NCBI RefSeq assembly: GCF_003259505.1
Contig: NZ_QLLK01000002.1
Location: 1 to 64,000, forward strand
Length of the DNA stretch: 64,000 bases
Direction of reading: 5' to 3'
Origin: Algoriphagus yeomjeoni
GTDB lineage: Bacteria; Bacteroidota; Bacteroidia; Cytophagales; Cyclobacteriaceae
This document shows positions 32,127 to 41,075 of the stretch, piece by piece; positions within the stretch are counted from its first letter, which is position 1, and every line of letters starts with the position of its first letter. The translations under genes were made by a program, and so were the position numbers. The notes beneath the pieces are model-generated. The model saw only the letters and a program-made list of their open reading frames with translations, had not been told where the DNA came from and did no database searches.

Positions 32127-32732
32127 CTATTTTAAGCGTTCTGCAAAAAATTCTTTCAGCTTATTCACTTTTGGAAGAATTACGAATTGACAGTAAAGTT
32201 GAGTACCGTTTTGGTTGAAATAATCTTGGTATCGATCTTCCGCTGGATAAAAGTTAGCATAGGCTGTGATCTCTGTTACTATTGGCCTTTCAAACACATT
32301 AGACATATTTAATTGGGCTTTTAAAGTTAATGCTAACTTTTGTTGTTCAGGATTGTGGTAGAAAATAGAAGATCTGTACTGTGGGCCTGCATCAGCTCCT
32401 TGTCTGTTGAGAGTTGTGGGATTATGTGTAGCCCAAAAAATCTCCAAAAGTTGAGTTAAGCTTATTACTTCGGGATCAAAGTAAACCTGAATTACTTCTG
32501 CATGCCCCGTGGTTCCACTACCAATTTGCTCATAACTAGGGTTCTCTATATATCCTCCTGAATATCCTGAGACTACTTTCTCAACTCCATTAATTCGTTG
32601 AAAAACTGCTTCTATACACCAAAAGCAACCAGCACCCAAGGTAATCAGGTCCAATCCTTTAGGAATATGCACTTCAGTTTTTGGTAATTCTAAGACTACA
32701 TCCATAGCTTTTTGCACATCTTGAATATCCAA
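32127..32732 (-). CDS. msrA: Peptide-methionine (S)-S-oxide reductase
   Basis: 201-residue MsrA. The catalytic motif G-C-F-W-C-I-E lies at about residues 34-40, followed by G-V-x-K-V-V-S-G-Y-S-G-G and G-H-A-E-V-I-Q-V. It repairs methionine S-sulfoxide using thioredoxin. No signal peptide is visible, so it is cytoplasmic. It is the last gene of a three-gene run (methyltransferase, DUF3253-like protein, msrA) with gaps of 9 and 15 bp. MsrB is not in the window. Confidence 0.95.
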   Translation of the reverse strand: MDIQDVQKAMDVVLELPKTEVHIPKGLDLITLGAGCFWCIEAVFQRINGVEKVVSGYSGGYIENPSYEQIGSGTTGHAEVIQVYFDPEVISLTQLLEIFWATHNPTTLNRQGADAGPQYRSSIFYHNPEQQKLALTLKAQLNMSNVFERPIVTEITAYANFYPAEDRYQDYFNQNGTQLYCQFVILPKVNKLKEFFAERLK

Positions 32733-32747
32733 CTCGGGAGAATCTTC

Positions 32748-32993
32748 TTAAGTTTTGCTTGGAGATGAGAGCTCTAGAGATTTCGACTTTAAGAAATTGA
32801 AATCAGTAGCCTCCTCAACTGAAGTAATCGCCACAAGCCCTTCTTGCTGTAGTGCTATTGCAGTAGTATTTACCTCTTCGAGAAAGAGCTCCCAATCTTC
32901 AGGGTACATTTGCATGACAACTTCAGCCGTGCTGAATATTTCTCCTTTATTTCGCTGGAGCTTATCTAAAATGGCTGTTCTAAGAACTTCCAT
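32748..32993 (-). CDS. Small DUF3253-like protein
   Basis: 81 residues with the pattern L-R-x-A-I-L-x-K-L, E-V-V-M-Q-M-Y-P-E-D-W, then A-x-x-L-Q-Q-E-G-L-V-A-I-T. This matches the winged-helix-like DUF3253 layout, in which an S-x-x-E-V and D-W core is followed by an A-x2-L-x3-G-x-I-x-I-T strand. Such proteins are small and uncharacterised. It lies between the methyltransferase and msrA in one probable operon. The family call is by eye and moderately confident. Confidence 0.65.
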   Translation of the reverse strand: MEVLRTAILDKLQRNKGEIFSTAEVVMQMYPEDWELFLEEVNTTAIALQQEGLVAITSVEEATDFNFLKSKSLELSSPSKT

Positions 32994-33002
32994 GACTAGG
33001 GT

Positions 33003-33608
33003 TTAGCTACATACCATCACAAATGCTGGCGGAAGGTTTTTTAAAGTAAAACTTAAACTAACTTTATCAAAGTGCTTTTTAAAAAGATTTTTCAACAGAT
33101 AGGAATAGCATATCTGTATAAAATAGCCGCTTTGATTCAATGCAATTTTGGAGTTGGAAAGAATAGCGTCTTTCACTTCTGGTGGAATAAAACTAAAAGG
33201 TAATGAGGATAAAATATAATCTACTTTCCTTCCTTCTAAGTAGTCGGCTATGTTTTCAGCAGAATCATTAATAATGCGGACATTTTGCTGAGGAAACATC
33301 TTCTCCATAGATTCGCAAAAAGATTTACTGATCTCAAAAACTAAAAGTTCTGAACCTGGGTCCATTCGATCTACTATCCCCTGTGTAATGCTTCCGTCCC
33401 CGCCTCCAAGTTCCACAATTAGTTTAGCACCTTGCAGATTGGTATGCGATAACATTTTATTAACTAATGCCTTTGAGCTGAAAGTTACCGCTCCTGTTGT
33501 GCTTAAGTTGCTGTATAATTCCAACAACAAATCCGATTTACCCATATAATCTTTGATTCTCTCCTTGAAGATACCTGATTTTGCCCTATCTTTTGAGTCT
33601 TCACCCAT
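33003..33608 (-). CDS. Class I SAM methyltransferase, phospholipid N-methyltransferase-like
   Basis: About 200-residue Rossmann methyltransferase. Motif I is V-E-L-G-G-G-D-G-S-I-T near residue 62, the acidic residue ends V-F-E-I-S, and L-S-S-L-P-F-S-F-I-P-P is the post-II motif typical of the PmtA-type phospholipid methyltransferase group, as is the preceding G-A-V-T-F-S-S-K. It may methylate phosphatidylethanolamine or a similar amine lipid; the true substrate is uncertain. The start at 33608 leaves only 17 bp to the divergent LTA-synthase-like gene. An internal ATG at 33545 (M-G-K-S-D-L-L-L) would leave more room for promoters. Confidence 0.82.
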   Translation of the reverse strand: MGEDSKDRAKSGIFKERIKDYMGKSDLLLELYSNLSTTGAVTFSSKALVNKMLSHTNLQGAKLIVELGGGDGSITQGIVDRMDPGSELLVFEISKSFCESMEKMFPQQNVRIINDSAENIADYLEGRKVDYILSSLPFSFIPPEVKDAILSNSKIALNQSGYFIQICYSYLLKNLFKKHFDKVSLSFTLKNLPPAFVMVCS

Positions 33609-33625
33609 AAAATTGTCGCGTAAAT

Positions 33626-35632
33626 ATGGCCCAAAAGGCTGAAATTCGATCTAACCTTCCTGTAAAAATTCAAACAACTCTCAGTAATTTCTGGAGTATG
33701 TCCCTGATTTTCTCAACTTTAATGCTCTTGTTGAGAGTCGCAGAATTACTTTTAATTTTCCAGACTCATCCCATCCGAATCAGTTTTCGTGCTGTCATAG
33801 GTTATAGTTTTTATGAGGATATCACTTGGATTCTATATTTTCTGGGCTTGCTTTTTATTTTCCACATAACTAATAGTTTATTTTCAGTTAAGTTTGCTAA
33901 ATGGTTTACCAGATTCTGGCTAGTAATTGCATTACTCGTTCAAGCTTCCTTACTTTTCTATTTCAACAAAACTTTTGTCCCGCTCGGAAAGGATCTTTTT
34001 GCCTATAATGTAAATGATATTATTCTAACTGTACAATCTTCAGGTCAACTCAACGTCATGAGTATAGGAAGTGGAATTCTAGTCATTTTTATCCTTTTCT
34101 ACATTTTTCATTTCTCCAATAAATACCTGAATTTCAGCTTAAAGACATCAATCTCATTTACAATTAGCACCTACTGGTTTGTCATTTTATTTTATTTCAT
34201 TCCCATTAACGACCCTGAAAAATTTGACGAAACTAAAGCCAATATTCAGCTCAACAAATCAAAATATCTGTCGGAGCAAGCATTTGACTACTTCGCCTAT
34301 ACCAATGAATATTATTTCGATTTCTACCTGAGATCTTCCAATGAAGGTTTATTCATTAGAAAGGAATATACAGATCCGGTTTACCCATTTCTTCATCAGG
34401 CAGACTACCCAGATGTATTAAGCCCTTATTTTGACAGTCTGTTCACTGCCCCAGACATCGTGTTTGTCCTGATAGAAAGTTTGGGTAAAGCCTACTCAGG
34501 CAAAGATGCTTATTTGGGGAGTTTTACGCCCTTTCTAGATTCACTGGAGGCTCACAGTCTGGTTTGGACTAATGCAATTTCATCAACTGGAAGGACTTTT
34601 GGTATTTTACCGGGTGTTTTTGCCGGACTTCCTTATGGGGAAAGAGGTTTTCAGGAGTTATTTGAAGACTTCCCGAATCACAGGAGCTTGATTAGTATTC
34701 TAAATGATAATGGCTACGAATCAACTTTCACCATTGGTAGTGATGTGAACTTTGATCACCAAAAGGAATTCTTGGAATTTTCTGATGTCACTCAAATCAT
34801 AGATATAGATGATTTTGATCCAAAATACAGTAAAATGCCTCCTGCAAATGGTTTCACATGGGGTTATGGTGACAAGGAAATTTTCAACAATGGGCTTAAC
34901 TACTTCCCTAGATCAAGTGAAAAACCACAATTAGGAATATTCCAGACTATCACCTCCCACGATCCATATTTAGTCCCTGAGAGGGAGTTGTATTCTCGGA
35001 AATTTGAAGATCATCTGGAAAACTACCTGAACCTGACAGAAGCTAAGAAGGCAGAATACCGAGATTATCAGAATATCTACATGACCATTCTTTATGCAGA
35101 TGACGCCGTAAAAGATTTTATTACCACCTACAGCGAGAAGCCCGAATTTGCCAATACCATATTTGTATTCACCGGGGATCACCGCTTACCAGACATCCCG
35201 ATGGCATCTAGACTGGATCGCTTTCACGTGCCCCTGATTATCTATTCTCCGCTGATCAACAAGCCCACCTATTTTAAAGGAATGATAAGTCACTTTGAAA
35301 TCACCCCTTCTTTATTAGCGTTTTTACAGGCACAAGTTGGCATAGAACTTCCTCAGGAAGACATTTGGTTGGGACAGGTTATGGATACTTCCAGAGTATT
35401 CCAATCTCAAATAGCAATGCCTTTGATGCGAAACAAAAATCAGCTGATGGAGTATGTGGATGGTGAATATTTTCTGTCGGATAATCAGCTGTTTGTAATT
35501 TCTGATGGCCTGAACATCGATCCCATTGAAGATCAAAACATCAAAAATAAATTAACTGGACAATTTGAAGACTTCAAAAACAAAAACAACTATATAGTCC
35601 AAACCAGAAAGCTTTTACCTACTGATAATTAA
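33626..35632 (+). CDS. LTA-synthase-like sulfatase-fold membrane phosphotransferase
   Basis: 668 residues: about five N-terminal membrane helices (30-205) followed by a periplasmic sulfatase/alkaline-phosphatase-fold domain (about 262-600). Metal and catalytic features are F-V-L-I-E-S-L-G (metal Glu), S-S-T-G-R-T-F (nucleophile Thr candidate) and F-T-G-D-H-R (Asp-His pair). These proteins transfer glycerol phosphate or phosphoethanolamine to lipids or glycans. Gram-negative members decorate periplasmic glucans or surface polymers. Its stop is immediately adjacent to the stop of the convergent polysaccharide operon, which makes modification of that polymer a plausible but unproven role. Confidence 0.88.
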   Translation: MAQKAEIRSNLPVKIQTTLSNFWSMSLIFSTLMLLLRVAELLLIFQTHPIRISFRAVIGYSFYEDITWILYFLGLLFIFHITNSLFSVKFAKWFTRFWLVIALLVQASLLFYFNKTFVPLGKDLFAYNVNDIILTVQSSGQLNVMSIGSGILVIFILFYIFHFSNKYLNFSLKTSISFTISTYWFVILFYFIPINDPEKFDETKANIQLNKSKYLSEQAFDYFAYTNEYYFDFYLRSSNEGLFIRKEYTDPVYPFLHQADYPDVLSPYFDSLFTAPDIVFVLIESLGKAYSGKDAYLGSFTPFLDSLEAHSLVWTNAISSTGRTFGILPGVFAGLPYGERGFQELFEDFPNHRSLISILNDNGYESTFTIGSDVNFDHQKEFLEFSDVTQIIDIDDFDPKYSKMPPANGFTWGYGDKEIFNNGLNYFPRSSEKPQLGIFQTITSHDPYLVPERELYSRKFEDHLENYLNLTEAKKAEYRDYQNIYMTILYADDAVKDFITTYSEKPEFANTIFVFTGDHRLPDIPMASRLDRFHVPLIIYSPLINKPTYFKGMISHFEITPSLLAFLQAQVGIELPQEDIWLGQVMDTSRVFQSQIAMPLMRNKNQLMEYVDGEYFLSDNQLFVISDGLNIDPIEDQNIKNKLTGQFEDFKNKNNYIVQTRKLLPTDN

Positions 35633-36823
35633 CTAGTTTCGATCTTGTTTTCTATAGGTTTTTTCTAAAACCTGAGACAATAGAGGATAATAATAATTCC
35701 AATAAAAGCTCTGTCGATCATTAAAATTTGACAAAATATGAAAGCCTCGCCAGAGACTTGGTAAGCCTTGGAAGTGAGCAGAGCCCATTTGAGTTCCCAA
35801 ATCCGAAAAGTCACCGGAAAAATAATAATACTGTCCTTTTCCCTCATCACGGACTACTGCGGCAGGGAAAAACCTTGGAAGCCCCATTTCCCGCAACTTT
35901 TCGTTACCTAAATCAGAAGGATCTATATCGTAATAAGAAATCACCTGATAATCACGCTCGATCAATACCACATCAAACCAATCAGGATACGGTACAACTT
36001 CCGGTAGCTTGAATCCGTGTTTGTTGATTTTTTGTGTGCGGATCTTTGGCGTTTCACCAAAATAATCTACCCCATTGGTAAATACTTCCACAGTTCCATT
36101 TTCATGGACAAAAACAATCCCTGGACCTGGAGAAACCCAGTTTCCTTCATGTTGCTCCAGGTATTGACTGATAAACCATTTGGGGATATTCTTATTGATC
36201 GTAGTATCCATCTGATCAAAATACCTCCCTATCCAACCTGTCCATTTGATTCCCATCAAATTCTCAAACTCAGTTCTTATACCCAGTGGTGTAGGTGAAG
36301 CCATCGTGTTGAATTCTGCAATAATAGTTTTCTTTTGAGAAGCTGCCTCACGCAGTAAGTTAATGTCTCCTCGATTCAGTCCGCCGTAAATCTTCTTAGA
36401 TAACTCATCAGGGTCCATTTTAATAAAATCGTTTTCAAATACGCCATACGTATCCGTATAAAAGAGAACATCAAGTTCATTGGCTTTCTTTACTATTTCT
36501 TTTTCAGACAGTTGCGTAAAGTCTTTAAAAGTCCCAAATGAAGAGGAGGTATCAGGGTAAAACCCAATATAATCTCGTTCCTTATCGTAAAATTCTCCTG
36601 CCGAATTCCTGAATTTCAAATGCTCTAAAGCCCAGAAAATTGATTGATGCTCTTGATAACGGTCGTTGGGCACTGTTTTATCAATAACCAAAACCTCCAA
36701 GTCTTTAGAGGGATAAATAAGCCAAAATAAATAGCTAAATAAGGGTACTACAATCAAAACAAACAGGATAGGAAATATCCTTCTTAGTGAGATTATGGAT
36801 TCTTGAGTAAATAGCTTTTTCAT
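35633..36823 (-). CDS. Membrane-anchored periplasmic protein of the polysaccharide operon, function unknown
   Basis: 396 residues with one N-terminal membrane anchor (about 15-38, F-P-I-L-F-V-L-I-V-V-P-L-F) and a large periplasmic alpha/beta domain. Segments such as L-D-V-L-F-Y-T-D-T-Y-G-V and K-K-T-I-I-A-E-F-N-T-M-A-S-P-T look like strands of a class I glutamine-amidotransferase-like or DUF4350-type flavodoxin fold, but I see no clear catalytic triad. It is the last gene of the operon, with its start overlapping the YaiO gene stop by 1 nt. It may act on or guide the exported glycan; this is inference from position only. Confidence 0.72.
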   Translation of the reverse strand: MKKLFTQESIISLRRIFPILFVLIVVPLFSYLFWLIYPSKDLEVLVIDKTVPNDRYQEHQSIFWALEHLKFRNSAGEFYDKERDYIGFYPDTSSSFGTFKDFTQLSEKEIVKKANELDVLFYTDTYGVFENDFIKMDPDELSKKIYGGLNRGDINLLREAASQKKTIIAEFNTMASPTPLGIRTEFENLMGIKWTGWIGRYFDQMDTTINKNIPKWFISQYLEQHEGNWVSPGPGIVFVHENGTVEVFTNGVDYFGETPKIRTQKINKHGFKLPEVVPYPDWFDVVLIERDYQVISYYDIDPSDLGNEKLREMGLPRFFPAAVVRDEGKGQYYYFSGDFSDLGTQMGSAHFQGLPSLWRGFHILSNFNDRQSFYWNYYYPLLSQVLEKTYRKQDRN

Positions 36824-38052
36824 TAAAACCTATATTCAACTCCCAATGAAAAATTCAAATTGTTTCTAAATCGATCTGGTCCCAATTCATCGCGGCTATA
36901 CCCCGTGAATGCATATACCATAAAGCGATCTGTCAACAACTGCTGGTATCCGGCTCTTGCTCTATATGAATTCAAAAGTTGGGTTGGATCACGGGTTTCC
37001 TCATCCGGAGAAACCCCAGAACTCAACTGCAGAGAGAAAAAATCCTCACCAGTTTTGAAATAATACCGAGCCTGCAAGTTCGCAGAAGTTCCCAAGCTAT
37101 TTCCAGTACCAGGAATTAAATTCGCACGGAGATTGAACCACCAATTGCCAGTATATTTTCCGAGGGAAGCGGTATAGATGTAAGTAGGCTCTGCAAATTG
37201 TAAGTATCGAAATCCACCATCTACCTCCCATGCTTTCGGAAGATTGAAATAAACTGAAGCTCCTAATCGAAAATCAGGAAAAAAACTTGCGTTTGAACCG
37301 CCTACATTAAGATATGCATAAGCTTTTTTACCCAAAGAAGGATAAGCATCTAATTCAAAAAGCGTCCCGTTGCCATCAAATCGTGATGATTGTGTCACTC
37401 TCCCTATTAGCGTTCCCGTCAACTTAGTCCTGGTCCTTGCATAAAAAGAAAAGGTATTCCATGGAGTAAGCTCACCTTCAAAAGAGTCATAATCGTAGGT
37501 GGCCCCTACCGCATTATTTCTTCTCAGACGCTGCAAGTTTTGCATGTACTCTAGCAAGTTATCATTCTTATATTTCTTCTTAAAAAGCTCTTCTGCTATC
37601 TGATAGGCAGCGTTATAATCTTCTCGATAGTATAGCAATCTGGATTCTCTGTACCGGATTGCATTTGGTAGCGGTGTACCTAAGTTTTCTCTGGCTTTAG
37701 CCAGAACTGCGTCTGCCCGATCATATTGCTCTGCCCAGGATAAATTATCTAAATATGCTACATATCCATCTTCATAGGCTGGGGAAGCTAGTATCGCACG
37801 CTCCAAATAAATAGATGCTGAATCGTTTTTACCTTCCCAGGCAAAGCTTCTACCTACTAAAATTAGAATATCCGCATACTCAGGATATTTGGACAGCGCT
37901 CTAAATGCAATCTTTCTACCTTCTGCATATTTTCCATCCAAAATCAAGGCTCTGGCATCCACAAGCAATACGTCTGGGTCAAATGAATCCTGAGCCTTGA
38001 GACTTATTGAGAATACCAGGAAAGAAAACAAAAGAATAAGGGCTTTTTGCAT
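36823..38052 (-). CDS. YaiO-family outer membrane beta-barrel with TPR repeats
   Basis: 409 residues: a signal peptide (ending S-L-K-A-Q at residue 20), TPR-like helical repeats over about 25-180 (A-R-A-L-I-L-D-G-K-Y-A-E-G-R and similar), and a C-terminal beta-barrel of about 220 residues ending G-V-E-Y-R-F with the terminal Phe expected by the BAM machinery. This is the YaiO layout and is analogous to PgaA/BcsC-type exporters, in which periplasmic TPRs feed a glycan into a barrel. It follows the GT2 synthase gene by 4 bp, as expected for an outer-membrane polysaccharide exit. Confidence 0.88.
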   Translation of the reverse strand: MQKALILLFSFLVFSISLKAQDSFDPDVLLVDARALILDGKYAEGRKIAFRALSKYPEYADILILVGRSFAWEGKNDSASIYLERAILASPAYEDGYVAYLDNLSWAEQYDRADAVLAKARENLGTPLPNAIRYRESRLLYYREDYNAAYQIAEELFKKKYKNDNLLEYMQNLQRLRRNNAVGATYDYDSFEGELTPWNTFSFYARTRTKLTGTLIGRVTQSSRFDGNGTLFELDAYPSLGKKAYAYLNVGGSNASFFPDFRLGASVYFNLPKAWEVDGGFRYLQFAEPTYIYTASLGKYTGNWWFNLRANLIPGTGNSLGTSANLQARYYFKTGEDFFSLQLSSGVSPDEETRDPTQLLNSYRARAGYQQLLTDRFMVYAFTGYSRDELGPDRFRNNLNFSLGVEYRF

Positions 38053-38056
38053 ACGG

Positions 38057-39520
38057 TTAAGAATTTAAGGTAGTTGGCTCTATATTCTTTTTGTCTTCGG
38101 ACTTTTTAAAGCCAGTACGGATCATTTGACCCCAGCCACCTTTTCCTTTTATAAAATCCCAATGTCCGCCTAATCCCCAATAAACGATCTTCGGGTGAAT
38201 AAACATCGGCTCTAGAAAAACGGTCATAATCAGCTTATTGAGATCCTTTTTATCCTTGTAATTATTATATGAAAGCTGCTCATACAAGATGCTGAAGGAG
38301 GATACCAATATGGACAGCAAATACAACACTATAAATAATGCGATGAAGTAAAAAGCAGAGAAATCACCGATTATAATAAGAACCAAGGTGTAGAGTAATC
38401 CAAGTAATTCCAGTACTGGAGCCATTTTTTCAAACACACTCCAATAGGGATACGACATCATTCCCATAATCTTATAACTTGGATTCAATCGGATTACCCG
38501 GTGAAGTTGTAAGGTTTCGATCGTACCCCGCATCCAGCGATTTCGCTGTCGGGAAAGTACTGCCCCATCTTCTGGAACTTCCGTCCAGCAAAGCGGGTCG
38601 GGTACAAAACCGACTTTATATGGGATATTTCTCTCCTCCATATAGCGACGCATGCGTACCACCAATTCCATGTCTTCACCTACGGTCTTTGGGAAATACC
38701 CGCCTACTTCCACGACCAATTCTCTATTAAAAAATCCAAAAGCTCCAGAGATAAGCATCAAGCCATTCACTCGGGCCCAGGCCATTCTCCCCATCAAAAA
38801 TGCTCGACAATATTCTATTACCTGAAACCTTCCCAAAAGCGAGGTTGGAACTCTATATGTAGTTACGGTGCCATCTTGGACATCACAGTTATTAGCTATC
38901 CCAATAGCTCCACCCACGGCGATGACTTTCCTATTTGTCTCTTCCATAAATGGCCTGACCATTCGCGTCAATGACTCATGGGAAAGGATACAATCCACAT
39001 CGATACATGCCAGTATTTCCTTGGATGAGACATTAATACCGGCATTCAGCGCATCTGCTTTTCCACCATTTTCTTTGTCTATGACCACTAGTCTGTTATA
39101 TGAACGATTTTTGGATTTATAAATCCCTCTAACTGGTGCTGCATCAATTTCTTCGTTATACGCAAAATCAGTGATTTCCAATTCGAATGCACTGATGAGC
39201 TTTGACAGGGTATCATCTTTAGATCCATCGTTGATGATAATCACCTCAAACTTACCATAATGAAGAGAAAGCAAACTTTTTACGTTTTGAACTATATTCT
39301 CCGCTTCATTATATGCTGGTGCCAAAATCGATACACTAGGGGCAATCGGCGAAGTAATAATATCCTGATAATCAGCAAATTGATTTTTTCTTCGATGATC
39401 CCTCATTTCAAGTGCGCTGAGAACCATAATCAGTATGTAGGTAGTGATTACAGAGAAGCTAAGGAGTAAAAACATAACTCCTAGCACTTCCATTATCAGA
39501 TAAAATAAAAAACTATACAT
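38057..39520 (-). CDS. Processive family 2 glycosyltransferase (polysaccharide synthase)
   Basis: 487-residue inner-membrane synthase. An N-terminal membrane helix (about 8-35) precedes a GT2 domain with all four hallmarks of processive synthases: I-N-D-G-S (Asp98), D-V-D-C (174-177), G-E-D-M-E-L (281-286) and Q-R-N-R-W (325-329). C-terminal helices (about 350-425) complete a translocating pore. It resembles PgaC, hyaluronan synthase or YaiP and should polymerise and extrude a beta-linked glycan from UDP-sugars. The sugar cannot be read from sequence. There is no PilZ domain, so c-di-GMP control, if any, would be indirect. It overlaps the HEAT gene stop by 8 nt. Confidence 0.92.
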   Translation of the reverse strand: MYSFLFYLIMEVLGVMFLLLSFSVITTYILIMVLSALEMRDHRRKNQFADYQDIITSPIAPSVSILAPAYNEAENIVQNVKSLLSLHYGKFEVIIINDGSKDDTLSKLISAFELEITDFAYNEEIDAAPVRGIYKSKNRSYNRLVVIDKENGGKADALNAGINVSSKEILACIDVDCILSHESLTRMVRPFMEETNRKVIAVGGAIGIANNCDVQDGTVTTYRVPTSLLGRFQVIEYCRAFLMGRMAWARVNGLMLISGAFGFFNRELVVEVGGYFPKTVGEDMELVVRMRRYMEERNIPYKVGFVPDPLCWTEVPEDGAVLSRQRNRWMRGTIETLQLHRVIRLNPSYKIMGMMSYPYWSVFEKMAPVLELLGLLYTLVLIIIGDFSAFYFIALFIVLYLLSILVSSFSILYEQLSYNNYKDKKDLNKLIMTVFLEPMFIHPKIVYWGLGGHWDFIKGKGGWGQMIRTGFKKSEDKKNIEPTTLNS

Positions 39521-41072
39521 CTATCAAAAGAGGGTCTGAAAGGTGACTATTGATGGTTTGGGTATCTAGGGCAGAATCTCGATTTACGAAATCGGTGTAG
39601 AGGGCCGAATCTAAACTTTGCAGGCTTTTCAGCAAGGTCATTTTTAGTCTGAAGCTAGGATTGCCAGCTAATAATTCCAAAATAATCTTAGCAGACTGCT
39701 CATCACCTATAGTCCCTGCAGCCTTTGCAGCCATGATGACTAATTGTGTGTTTTCTGACCTCAGGCTTGAGTTGACCAACTCAGTATGACTTGGCACACC
39801 CAAATATTCGAATGTTTTGATGATCTCAATCTTTTCTACTTCGGTAACACCATCAAACTTTTCCTCCAACTTAGCAAGTAAATCTACCCGGCCAATTACT
39901 CGAACTAGCTTATATCCAAATAACCTGATACTTTGATTTTTAGAGTCAAATAAGTTCTCAATATTTAACTCTCTATTGCTAGACAAATACTTTATGATCC
40001 GTAAATAATTCATTTGCTGCCAACGGGAAAGGGGAAAAGCCTGATCCCTGAGGAAAGAAAGATTGATATCTTCTGATAGGGTTAATACAGTCGCTACAGC
40101 CTGGGAACGAATGTGGAAATTTGGAGAATTGACATGCTTCTGAACCTCTTTTATTGCCTCACCCAAATCCATCTCATTCACTTCCACCAAACCAGTCACC
40201 ACCTTGTCCCATTTAGAGCTTTTCAGTTTATCCATAGTGGCCTTATCTAACTGAAGCCTTTTATAAAGAGCCTTCAGTTTCAATTTAAAGTCCCCTTTCA
40301 TCTTCTTATTTAGAGCCAAAATACGCTCCACAAGAACCTGGTTGTAAAGCGGTTTTTTCAGCTGTTTTGCTGGGAAACTTTGGTAAAGTTCTTCATCGCT
40401 GAGTGACTCTAACTCTTCAAGGCTTTTTTCAAAAAGTATTTCAGAAAGCGGACCCACCACCTGCTCATCGTAAACGGTCAACAATACTTCCTTCCTATTT
40501 CTCCTGGCTTTGAAAATCAGCATAAAGAGGATCATCAAAAATGCAAAAACGAAAAAGAGGGAAATTATGACAGAAATCGCAAATATTTTAAAATCACCAA
40601 AATAGGCTGATGTACCTGATAACGTAGGGGAATAACGCTCTTTATTTGCTAAGGAAATCACGTCTTTCCCGTTCACATTAGTTGGTGTTTTTGCTATAAT
40701 ATCACCGTTACGTAGCAGGTTTGATACAAATTCTAAGGCTGCAGGGAAAGTGTTTTGCTCTTTGTAAATCAAAAATTGAATAGCAGCAGAAACTGAATCA
40801 GACTGCAAAAGACTATCCTTTCTGGCCAAGGCTGAAGTGTATTCAGAGATCAGACCAATTTTGGTATCTGTTGCTGTTAAGCTGTCCACAGGAGTACCAT
40901 CAGTTGCATCTATCAACCGAAACTCCAAACCAGGAATTTCACCCTGATTGATTAAAAATTGGACAAATGAAGCAGAATCGGGCAGTATTTGCTCTTCCTG
41001 GCCTAGCACCTTGTTGGTTTGGGCCATTAAAAAAAGTAAGAACGCAAGTACTATGGCTCTTTTACCTTTCAT
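39513..41072 (-). CDS. Membrane-spanning protein with cytoplasmic HEAT repeats
   Basis: 519 residues: a signal peptide (about 1-25), a periplasmic domain of about 135 residues, one strong transmembrane helix (161-188), and a cytoplasmic half (about 190-519) of HEAT-like helical repeats. Nothing enzymatic is visible. Placed between the response regulator and the GT2 synthase, it could be the scaffold or sensor subunit of the synthase complex, in place of PilZ or GGDEF-type controllers seen in other systems. That role is inference. It starts 3 bp after the response regulator stop. I know no characterised homologue. Confidence 0.8.
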   Translation of the reverse strand: MKGKRAIVLAFLLFLMAQTNKVLGQEEQILPDSASFVQFLINQGEIPGLEFRLIDATDGTPVDSLTATDTKIGLISEYTSALARKDSLLQSDSVSAAIQFLIYKEQNTFPAALEFVSNLLRNGDIIAKTPTNVNGKDVISLANKERYSPTLSGTSAYFGDFKIFAISVIISLFFVFAFLMILFMLIFKARRNRKEVLLTVYDEQVVGPLSEILFEKSLEELESLSDEELYQSFPAKQLKKPLYNQVLVERILALNKKMKGDFKLKLKALYKRLQLDKATMDKLKSSKWDKVVTGLVEVNEMDLGEAIKEVQKHVNSPNFHIRSQAVATVLTLSEDINLSFLRDQAFPLSRWQQMNYLRIIKYLSSNRELNIENLFDSKNQSIRLFGYKLVRVIGRVDLLAKLEEKFDGVTEVEKIEIIKTFEYLGVPSHTELVNSSLRSENTQLVIMAAKAAGTIGDEQSAKIILELLAGNPSFRLKMTLLKSLQSLDSALYTDFVNRDSALDTQTINSHLSDPLLIDV

Positions 41073-41075
41073 GAA

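Noticed and set aside
31961..32135. Short plus-strand frame overlapping the repeat upstream of the DUF6909-like gene
   Set aside because: The frame lies in a non-coding repeat whose second copy does not keep it open.
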